From Basidiobolus meristosporus CBS 931.73 (lineage: Eukaryota; Basidiobolomycota; Basidiobolomycetes; Basidiobolales; Basidiobolaceae), in contig MCFE01000840.1 in assembly GCA_002104905.1 (NCBI GenBank), forward strand, positions 1 through 31,177: a DNA stretch of 31,177 nucleotides. Reading direction: 5' to 3'. Shown one piece after another: positions 22,333 through 31,177 of the stretch (position 1 is the first letter of the stretch; each line of letters starts with the position of its first letter). Position numbers and translations under genes: made by a program. Under the pieces are notes generated by a model that worked only from the letters and a program-made list of their open reading frames with translations, did not search any database and was not told the DNA's origin.

Positions 22333-22604
22333 ATGGCCATTGGAATCAAGCAAGCGGCTGGAAACCCGGGTATAGCACGTCAACTACGGGCGCTCACCGA
22401 AGGGCAATGGACTACCAACGGCCACCAAAGAGTTTACAGTACGGTAATCCACAAAGCCTAACCACTTAGTTGTAAAGGATACTCCAGCTCTTGGATGATC
22501 CACACAGAACTTCGTTGTTTATTGGATTTGGCCTACTCACTTCCGGCGTTACAACCATTTTTCCATATTTGAATCCTTCAGAGTGTCCACTGGTAAACGA
22601 TTAG
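22333..22604 (+). CDS. Predicted small single-pass membrane protein, 75 aa
   Basis: Two exons, 22333-22443 and 22488-22604, joined by a 44-nt intron (donor ACG/GTAATC, branch-like CCTAACC, acceptor CTCCAG). The ATG lies in a good context (CACATGG). The first exon gives a basic, Gly/Ala/Gln-rich N-terminal half (MAIGIKQAAGNPG, then RALTEGQWTTNGH). The second gives DDPHRTS followed by a membrane helix, LFIGFGLLTSGVTTIFPYL, and a short polar tail (NPSECPLVND). Both exons are phase 0 and neither is long enough for a length-filtered scan. The size and layout resemble small mitochondrial or ER membrane subunits, but I cannot name a family. A GTAAAC just before the stop could be another donor leading to a further exon. 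The short intron lowers confidence. Confidence 0.42.
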
Positions 22605-23418
22605 ACTCTTCAGCCTGTTCCCTAATATATCGGTACAACACGCATGGATACACTACTTATCTCTCACTAATAAAGCAACCGTGGAGTACGGGATCTAGAA
22701 TCTCCGCTGTGTAAGGCCCATACCCGTGGTGTCATTCATATCTCATTCTTTCATCATTTGTTTAGCAAACAGCGGAGCAAATATCACCTCCCAGCTCCTC
22801 CGATCACATCCACCCCTTCCACGTGCCCATACGGAGAAACATTCATAGTCATCAGCCATTACTGCTGAACAGACTCTTTCCTGTTTTGCGCATATAATTT
22901 GTAAAACGTGAGGAGTCTGAAATAAATATCGGTGGCATATAAATGCAAGCATAATAATCATGTTCATGCTTATTAGTTAAGTTGACTATTTATTATTTCC
23001 GAATTCTGGCAAATCGAATCTCACTTGCTGACTCGACCAATCAATGGGGCCCAGAAATGAGTACAGTTTTAATACATCCACCAGGAAGCTCATTAATGTG
23101 TTGTTGAAGTCTTTGATGATCTTGCCCTACTTTAAACTGGTTTAATCATTTCCTTTTTCCATTAGACCTTACACTTTTCATCCGTTTAATCCTCTGCACA
23201 TCGCTTCCTTTGATTCTTGCTTCTCGTCTACGCTATAGGCAGACCTCCATAGAGCCTTTTAATTCTACGTAGCTAATCGCGTGGAAATTGTCACTACATA
23301 TAGCACTTCTGGTGTCCTTAGCTCCTCACTAGTTGCTTTCCACAACCCCGTCCGATTTCGACCAGGCTTATAGTCTAACCACCAAAAAACACCAAGTGCA
23401 CTTGCGCTTTCAATTCAC
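22605..23418. other. Upstream region of ARL8
   Basis: 814 bp. The last 200 bp are pyrimidine-rich and probably form the ARL8 promoter and leader. On the minus strand, 22743-22967 is an ATG frame of 74 codons with a hydrophobic start (MNMIIMLAFIC) and five cysteines in all; a strong acceptor-like TTTATTTCAG inside it hints that it might instead be part of a spliced gene. It is not called as a gene. Confidence 0.4.
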
Positions 23419-24224
23419 ATGGCGTCCATAATTAGAGCTCTACTCGACTGGTTGCGAAGTCTATTCTTCAAAGAGGAGATGGAGTTGACTCTGGTGGGGC
23501 TACAGAACTCTGGAAAAACCACCCTGGTGAACGTCATTGCCGTAAGTACTCTTTGTTTATCATCCAGGCTACTCACTGCCATGGCTTCTGGTGGTTGGTC
23601 GTTCACATGGCATTCGGTTAACCCACACCTCTCCCTTGTGCAGTCTGGTCAGTTTACCGAGGATATGATACCCACTGTTGGCTTTAATATGCGAAAGGTA
23701 ACCAAGGGGAACGTCACTATGAAACTATGGGATATAGGAGGCCAGCCGCGGTTCAGAAGCATGTGGGAGAGATATTGCCGCGGTGTCAACTCAATCGTGT
23801 AAGGAAAATCATGGGTTGTCAAGCAGCTCGTGTAGTTCTTTAGCACAGCCTTTAATTAATGCGATTTCCGTATGGACCATTAGATTTGTCATCGACTCGG
23901 CCGACCACGAGAAATTTGATGCAGCAAGGACTGAGTTAAGAAGTTTACTAGAAAAGCCCCAACTCGCCAATATCCCCGTCCTGGTGCTAGGGAACAAAAA
24001 CGATCTTCCCGGTGCCTTGACTGTTGATGAGTTAATCGAAACCATGTAGGGTTCTTGCGCGCGGTATCTCCGTGATTTAGTGTGTTAATGAATTTCGTTT
24101 GCTTAGGAATCTCAAGTCTATTACTAATCGCGAGCTGTATTGCTATTCAATTTCCGCCAAGCACCAAGTAAACATCGACCTCATATTGCAGTGGCTGATA
24201 AAGCACGCGAGATCAGGGAAATAG
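23419..24224 (+). CDS. ARL8: Arl8 small GTPase
   Basis: Arf-like GTPase that in other eukaryotes recruits effectors and kinesin to lysosomes or vacuoles; found in filamentous fungi but not in budding yeast. Four exons: 23419-23541, 23644-23798, 23884-24045 and 24107-24224; introns 102, 85 and 61 nt; 185 aa, the family's length. The N-terminus [21 protein letters not shown] is an amphipathic helix without Gly-2, so it is not myristoylated, as is typical for Arl8. GTP motifs: GLQNSGKT (27-34), the switch I threonine in [13 protein letters not shown] (71-75), NKND (130-133) and SAK near the C-terminus. The second and third introns start inside ATC-GT and AC-C-AT codons; choosing GTAAGG and GTAGGG restores the family sequence. 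Identification is firm. Confidence 0.96.
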
Positions 24225-24754
24225 ACCAATTTCTGGGCTATGGAGAAGTTGATATCACTCGCCAGTCTACACTCTAGGTTAAAGGCCATTCCCCTACCCT
24301 TCACGTATCTCAGTTTTAACTACACTCGGCTTTTTGGTTACTTTTTGTCGTCGAACATCAAAGAGATACTTACGTTTATATTTCAAGTGGATGGTCACCC
24401 CACCCCCTTGAGCGTTTCTTTTTATTTCTGTCTTACCTCCCGCCATTCGCTACCACTACTTTACCTACGTTGACACCATTGATCACTTTTACTTTTAATT
24501 GGATTAAAGCCACTTTTGCCCAGCATCGATTTTGGATACTCTTGAAATGAACGGCGGTGGCATATATTTGTTATTGATAAAGCGTAATTTGAGTACAATC
24601 GAAATCAGTGTTTCTTGAGGGTAAATTCATCGACAGTGTCGGAAGTTTTACAGAATTATAGGAGCTAGGATAAATTAAGGTTTCTCTCTTAGGAGTTCAT
24701 CCATAGACCAACGGGTGTGACCCACCTTGGCGAGTGAGCGTTGCACTAGTGGAA
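24225..24754. other. 3' regions of the convergent ARL8 and JTB-like genes
   Basis: 530 bp, T-rich on the plus strand up to about 24480. One plus frame, 24240-24473, is short and resembles nothing. No gene seen. Confidence 0.5.
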
Positions 24755-25497
24755 TCAAGCGTTCTCAATACGGCGCATTAGTTGACGATATTGCTCCCTT
24801 TGAATCTTTCTACGACGCCATACTAGCAGGGACCCGGAGCAGACGCTCATGAACGTAACAAAACCCTAGAATAAAGTCTCTTTAGCACTGACTGAAGTGA
24901 ACGAGAATAACCTGGTTTTCTTCTCCTACCAAAAACTTGAAAAATTGAAGCTTTCCCTTGTACTTTGCTCTGGAGCAACCACGGAAGCGGGGTAGTGGCT
25001 CGTTCGGTACAGGCTTGATGGATTCACTATAAGAGCACTGAATGGGCTCTTTATACCCCGTACCCAGGCAGGCCTCTTCTGTAGTCTGTAGAGCACAGTT
25101 GGATGGATGGACTTGACCACACATTTAGGAAAGAAAAACAATACCATTTCTTCTTCGCTACATTTATTACACGATCCTAACGAGAAGCATTGGTAGCGGT
25201 CGCTTAGGCGGATTTGTTCGTTCACATCGGGATTTGTAGTATTCCCGATGTTACCAGGGGAGCCTGTTACCACAGGTGCTATGTAATCACTTGAATTCGG
25301 GCTTTCATCTAGTCCAGCATAATATACGTTTCTTAGGGTGCTTAAAACCAGTAAACTATATCCACACTGTGAGAATGTTGAAGAATACTAAGACCAATTT
25401 CAACGACAAAAGGTTACCTAATGATTGCAAGAAAGATCCACCACCCATAAGACATGAGTTTCCTTTTGCATATGAACTTTCTATCAGCAATGTCCAT
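24755..25497 (-). CDS. JTB-like (jumping translocation breakpoint family) membrane protein
   Basis: Four exons: 25418-25497, 25145-25355, 24930-25085 and 24755-24865; introns 62, 59 and 64 nt; 185 aa. Start MDIADRK; a second Met at 15 is possible. Layout: a hydrophobic N-terminal segment LMSYGWWIFLAIISLLVLS, formed across the first intron, is a signal peptide or anchor; a luminal Ser/Asn-rich part; then a cysteine domain with C83, CNKC (89-92), EEACLGTGYKEPIQC (C103, C114) and RFRGC (C134). A membrane helix (about 145-166) is followed by RRRKIQREQYRQLMRRIEN. The order CxxC, C-x-x-TGY-x-E-x-I-x-C, [FY]xSC/RGC, FxKF helix, RRxxxxRxxxxxxRxxIE matches metazoan JTB, a small type I protein linked to cytokinesis and mitochondria. 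Function in fungi is unknown to me. Convergent with ARL8. Confidence 0.72.
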
Positions 25498-28400
25498 GAT
25501 GTGGTCTAGTTAAGAACAGAAGTTGTTAGGAAAGACAAATCTATATATTAACGGGTAATTACAATTATACAATCATCCTGCAGTATTTTCAGCAACCTTA
25601 ATTCCGATCATTCAATCCAGTTGCACCAACTAATTGGGTCAAAAATATCCGCCTTACAAGTTTTGAAATTAACCCATTTTCTACAGATACCAGAGTAAGC
25701 GACAACAATCGGGGATATTTTGGCGGATTACTATATTTATATCGGAACAATATTATCATTGCTATGATATTAGATTTACGCAAGTAGCCATTCACGCACA
25801 TTCACGCTTTATAGATAGTATATAATGTAATTTCGATTGAAAACAACAGAAGACATCACTTGGCAAGTAGGCATAAGGTGGTGCTGCACAATTGATGCAA
25901 TTAACACATAATGCTCATCGAAATCATTGATCGCTGAAGTGGACTTGCACATCATGGTTTTCTTGCTGAGATTTCCTTGGGCAAATCTAGCTCACTAGCA
26001 TCAGCTTTTTTGATTTAAATTGTGAATAAGTTGGGATAGGGATGTGCTGTGATCGGCCTTCTGTAACAGATCAAATTATTTCTGCCTTGCTGCTTGTCTG
26101 ACCGCAGCTTCGAATCTAAGGCATAAGCTTGAATATGTCCGACGGCATCTATTACTGGAAATACTAAAATCATCGGAAACTTCTGTTCTGCTGTGGCGGT
26201 ACTTTGGCTTCTTTCGTAGAAGATTGTGTTGTATTGACAAATATGCTGATAAGATCAAAGTACCAAATGGCGCGCTATACCTTAGACCCTTTGTTCTAAG
26301 TTTCTATCTTCATTGTCCTATGAATTGACACGGATAAAAATTCTGATTACTATCGGAATGTAATATTTACCCGTTGTTTATTATGCAAAATACTCGTCAA
26401 CATATCCAAAAATCTTCGGACCTTCCCTATGGAAAATATTGAATTTGGATATTATATGGTATTTTGCTACTATTGTGCTGATATTTTCAGTTAATTTTTC
26501 TAGTGTGAATATCTCTTACATATAGCTATTTTACAGACATCATTATTTCTTGCCAAATTATTTGCTTTTCACATGCCTTTAGGACCTTACTAAGTGCACT
26601 CTGCAAGGTTATCTTGTCAAGACCATGTCAAAGTATATATATCACCATCATATTTGATACATATTTGAGTGAAGCTACAATGGTTTCTAGTTTTCCAGTT
26701 TTCCTAAACACTTGCAATATCTCGAAAAACCTCATAACATTATCAAAATACATGCCAACTTGCAGCAGTCTCATGTAAGAGTACATACATCTCTGTAGAT
26801 ACAACTATAGATGCCAAAGTATACCAAGCTTATGGTGAAGCATGCTAAATAATGTGTTTGACGGCTACTTGCACCCCAAGTGAGATTCACTGTAGAGATT
26901 AAGGATATTTAGCTTTCAGCAAATATTGGCTCTAGCCACATAAGCAACCACAAAATGAAAGGTCGAGGAATAATGGATAGTATCCCTCTATTATCTCCAA
27001 AGGTATTATCACCCTTGTAATAGGCTTCTAAAAGTTTGGACTGTGTTTGGAGCAGAGCTGGCTTACAATATTTTACCACCAACGGAATTTCATTACCGAG
27101 ATATGATTGGCTCATAGTAGAGGGAATACCTTGCAGCCTATGAATGATAATTGCAATTGTCCGTGTTAGGCCTATTGTCGACGCAATCAGTCTGGGATTA
27201 GTCTATACAACCAAATGGAAATCGACATCAGAGTTGGTGGGGTTTAGAAACTATGTGTACTTATGGCATTTTTAGAAATGCCCTTTGGAGCGGGAAAGGA
27301 TCCAGGATTGCGGTGACTTGGGGTTGGGCACAGCTTACACGAACGTATCTCATTCATGATATGGAATTTTTCAATGTAATACCTGTCCACACCTAGGATT
27401 TTAAACAAGTCACGAAAATATCGAGGTTTTCACCACCCAAGCCCTGACTATGTTTCAACCAGTAGTTGTCGCAAAGTGGTTGAGTGATCAACTGCCTTGA
27501 ACCACAGTAATTTCAATATTCAGCACCCATGTATCCCTGTTTATATGAAATGTTCTTAGCCATATTTGGATCTATTGGTGATTTAAACATCATGAGTTCA
27601 TTATGTACAACTGGACGGATTGGTTTGTGTGTTACGATTCTACATGCTCTCTATTAGTGAGAATTCATTTCATTTTAATTCATAAGCTCATAAGCTCGAT
27701 AGGCTGTTGGCAACACTAGCAACTACAAGCAGAAATATGGACACCTACACGGCCTGCTATTCCTATTTTTAAGCACTTGGTCTAGGTGCACAAACGCATG
27801 TTTGAAGGCAACAGCCAACGCCATCCAATGATAGGCCATCGCACCATGAAGTCCCAACTGGCTTGGTAAATGATGAAAACTACGGCTTGGTTTCGATGAT
27901 ATCAACACTTCCATATCTGTTCAGCGTTTTCCAACACGGAAAATTATGCGGATTTCCGCAAGGCCTGCTCTTCATCAGCCAAATAGCCCTCAATACAAAT
28001 TGTTGTGAAGGGTATATATCATCACTGTTACAGCCAATGGTTTCAATCTGGTCTAACTTAGAGGGGATTATATATTATTGGCATGAAATTGGAAGGACAT
28101 ATGACCTAGGGCTGAGGCCGAAGCGAAGATCGAGCTTCCTCCACCAATAGAAATGGGCTACCCTCGATCTGCCCTAATCAACTGAACTGGGCATTTTACC
28201 CCAATGATAGGATCAACCCTCAGTGTTATATACAAATAAGGAAATAAAGTTATCCCCTCCTAAAGTATCTCCCGATTTGAATCCTTTGACGTGTTGAACG
28301 GATTAGATAAGACTAGTGTTGATAAATTAAGCGGGAACTGAGATTTCCTTATTATTTCTAAGCCTATACTTAACAGAACAAGGATGGCAGTCCTCATTGG

Positions 28401-31177
28401 CTTAAGCAGCGTATTCTTCGCTCTAAGTTCACTGGATAAAATCCATGTTTGTGCGTGATATATTTATGCCAGTAACCACAGCAGTGGTATTCAAATGATG
28501 TATAATTAAATCATCAATATCGTGCCATCGCTGGAGTATTTCCAGAATGAACCATTGGTATTAGTATTTCCACGAAGCAATGGATATTTTGCAGAAATAA
28601 CCCTTATCCCACAAGGATAAATGAATAGGAGTTGCTCCTTGAACAATGAAGCCATTATGCCATGATGAAGCATGGAAATCCACCATACCGGTTGGTGGAG
28701 GGATGGAGCTCTCCATCGATGGTACGATTATCAACATGTATTTTGCCTCGTTGATGAAATGGTTCTCTTGGTCCTCGAGGCTTGGTGAAATGAATACGTA
28801 TTTGTTTGTGACGGAGCATTCGTGAAATTACCGATCGCTATATTCACTTTGTATTTATAGATATTGCATTCGATCACTGAGTCTAGACCCAGGCCTAGAG
28901 TCGTTGGTGCTATTAAAGAGGTTATCAGCTCTCATAGAGTATCGTGCTATTCAAATTCAAAACGAATGGTCTCCAGAGGAATATTACAGTACTAGTGTGC
29001 CATCACCAACAGCGACCAATAGAAATATATTGCTCGAATGGGCTTCAACAGCAGAAAGGTTTAGAATGCACCAGAGTGGGTTTAAAAGTGGTCATACTAT
29101 ATAGAACATGCACCCCTTGGATGTAGGAGACAAATTGACAACTTATATATAAAACGTGGTAAGTGAATCCAAGTCACTAATTCCCCACGATGGATGGGTT
29201 TAGATTGTACTTGATGAAAGGTACAAAATATCCTCCCAAATTCTTTAAGGATTTCATTTTTACTAGAGGGTGAGTATCATCCAGCGAGTGAGAATAAACA
29301 TGAAACTATATCGAGGTGACTATGACAAGTCCAGGCTATATATTGACTTCGTTATCTTATTTGAAAAAACTTGTTCAGTGTCGTATTCACTGGTATCCTC
29401 TGCTGACAGACAAGTTGACGTCTTTGACTTTCGAGCTAAATTGCTGTAAAATATGATATACATTTAGAATATATTTGTTGTGTAATAAAACCAGGAACCC
29501 TTTTTTCTTATTCAGTGCGGGTCATGTAAGCAACTGAGTGTCTCAACATTACCTAGGGGTACCTTGCGGCGCTCTTCTTTAGTCTTCATATCAGCGAAGT
29601 TTTTGCCGTGATCTTTCTTTAGATATATACTCTAAACGTCTCCTCAAGCAGTGCACAGAGTTCATCCTCACATTCGCCTTAGGGGTGGTCTCAGCAGTTC
29701 TTTTGCTTTTTTGATTATATTCTACTCCTATTCCATGTCTATATTTCTTCATTTGCTTGTTGCTCTACGAAGTGAAAAGAAACGTGGCAACAACAGTAAC
29801 TATATTATATTAGATCATGTGACTTCCCCTTCCACGAAAACATAGCCCCACGAGCATATGGTTTGATATAGACATAGACTCATAGCAGCCTAAAGCTCCA
29901 AACAGGCCGAATGTTTTCAGAATTCCAATATAATATGCTTATAAACAGGGTGTACATCTAAACGCATAGTCATTTCAATACATATTTCATTGTTGCTTAG
30001 CTTTTTGGATGATACTGTACATCACCGCTATTTAGAAGGCCCACCAGTGAAGCGAGCTACTTGTACAATGCACAGAAGGCCATTCTTCCAATTGATGATC
30101 GTTGTAAAACCCGTGTATGCAAACGGAGTGGATGACATCGAGCCACAGTAGTTGATCACAAGCCAAAACTACATAGGTTTAGCACCAGATTCTAGAAATC
30201 CACGCAATGGCGGTCTTACTAGTAAGAGCATGATATGACAAGTTTCAGTGTGTCTGCTGCATGAGACGATGTACATCTTTGGTGATGGTATTTCATAGAA
30301 TGTGACCTGCTATAACATGGCAATGGGCTGTTTCACCAGGATTGGAGGGAATAATTAGCCAAATTTTAGAGAAGCATTAAGCCGCATCCAAATGAAAGTT
30401 GCTACCCTGTCACGAATAATACAATACCAATCAGCTCAGTAGTCACGTAATCCTGTTTCACTGCCACTCTTATATTGGGTAAATCAATAGTTAGCGACTG
30501 TTTGGATCTCAGAGTATTCAATTTGATCAGCTGACAGGAGGGATCGTCAATCAGCACGCATCCAGAGCTGCGCATTTGCAATTTGTCGAGATTCTACTAC
30601 AAGCTTGGTGAACCACATTATTTGAATGTTTGTGCAAGTACAAAATACTACTACACCTCACCACCTACACATCAGCGATTTTGGATTCGTGACATTCTTA
30701 ATTAGAGCAGTTGCTCCGGAAATTGTATTTGTCGTAGTGTATGTCATATATCCAGCGGTGCGGAACCTCTAAATTCCTTCTAAAAGAGGTAATCATCAAT
30801 GATAGAATGAGGCGTATGCGAATAAGGGCAAAGAAGGTAATTTGTCAACATCAAAATAGGGGATACTTTCAGTAGGGAGGAAATAGAGTCCAGATTCATC
30901 CTTGCTAATCAACTTCGACACTCTTCTGGGCTTGGATATCGAATCATAATAGGGGTTGTGCTAACGAAGCCTGCCCCTCAGCTACTATAACTTACACTCA
31001 ATTCGTAACTTCACCACGGCTCTACGAATACTTGCCTAGTAACATTCTGATGGACTTGTACCTGACCATGCTTGTCCCATGACTAGCCTAATTAAGAAAT
31101 CCATGGTGCTCACCATGATTTTTTTAACTTTTTTGTATAACATCGATCAATGGATTCTCAGAGTTTGATGACATCAA
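25498..31177. other. AT-rich stretch of 5.7 kb without a confident gene
   Basis: Contents: repeat copy B (26582-26739) and its upstream block (26397-26428); a minus frame at 26909-27115 placed behind the repeat much as 6436-6633 lies behind copy A; a 113-codon plus frame ending at 28150 that has no ATG near its start; a basic minus frame at 26076-26258; a 49-codon ATG frame beginning about 29301; and a short segment at about 30077-30145 that faintly recalls Copia reverse transcriptase. The right edge (31100-31177) shows nothing. I saw no tRNA, 5S gene or intact element. Confidence 0.5.
26582..26739 (+). repeat. Diverged interspersed repeat, copy B
   Basis: Partner of 6044-6194 in the same orientation. 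It carries CAAGACCATGTCAAAGTATA, a run of TA steps like a TATA box, ATTTGAGTGAA, and CACTTGCAATATCTC followed by CTCATAACA. The conserved order and near-constant spacing over about 150 bp argue for common descent. An ATG at 26679 opens a 33-codon frame, while copy A has an unrelated ATG frame at 6127, so the similarity is not explained by a shared protein. Confidence 0.55.

Noticed and set aside
22370-22450. GC-rich stretch considered as a tRNA
   Set aside because: No cloverleaf with A and B boxes could be drawn; the stretch reads better as a coding exon.
27863-28150. Plus frame with GFPQGLLF, recalling the reverse-transcriptase PQG motif
   Set aside because: The motif lacks the following S-P-L-S-P residues, the frame has no other RT block, and no repeats flank it.

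Overview
The window is nuclear DNA of a filamentous ascomycete (Pezizomycotina). It has single-copy eukaryotic housekeeping genes cut by many 44-102 nt introns (most 50-70 nt) with GT...AG ends, a StuA-type APSES regulator, and AT-rich spacers of 3-6 kb between gene clusters. That texture would suit a gene-sparse, transposon-rich Leotiomycete such as a powdery mildew, but this lineage call is inference; nothing seen fixes the genus. No rRNA, tRNA, CRISPR or intact transposon was found.

Layout. Positions 1-906 (minus): 5' part of a Dnm1-type dynamin GTPase running off the left edge. 1183-1515 (minus): unassigned open frame. 1833-2619 (minus): acireductone dioxygenase ADI1 (methionine salvage). 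2972-4681 (minus): heme A synthase COX15. 4682-8197: AT-rich spacer with one copy of a diverged repeat (6044-6194). 8198-11556 (minus): large MIT-domain protein in ten or eleven exons. 11557-15607: AT-rich spacer with a possible retroelement relic. 15608-17389 (plus): StuA-type transcription factor. 17795-18160 (minus): predicted small gene. 18497-19752 (plus): mitochondrial ornithine carbamoyltransferase. 20413-20676 (minus): SSS1/Sec61-gamma. 21173-21876 (plus): unrecognised 168-aa protein. 22333-22604 (plus): predicted 75-aa single-pass membrane protein. 23419-24224 (plus): ARL8 small GTPase. 24755-25497 (minus): a JTB-like membrane protein assembled from four short exons. 25498-31177: a 5.7 kb stretch without a confident gene, carrying the second repeat copy (26582-26739).

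The genes do not form a functional cluster. Two are mitochondrial (COX15, OTC), one acts on mitochondrial/peroxisomal division (Dnm1 type), and three or four concern endomembranes (SSS1, ARL8, the MIT protein and possibly the JTB-like protein). SSS1 and the 168-aa gene are divergent and may share a 0.5 kb promoter; ARL8 and the JTB-like gene are convergent.

All exon models were derived by hand from reading frame, splice signals and remembered family sequence patterns. No alignment or database search was run. The most useful products are the short multi-exon genes that simple open-frame scans miss, and the repeat pair with a conserved TATA-like core.
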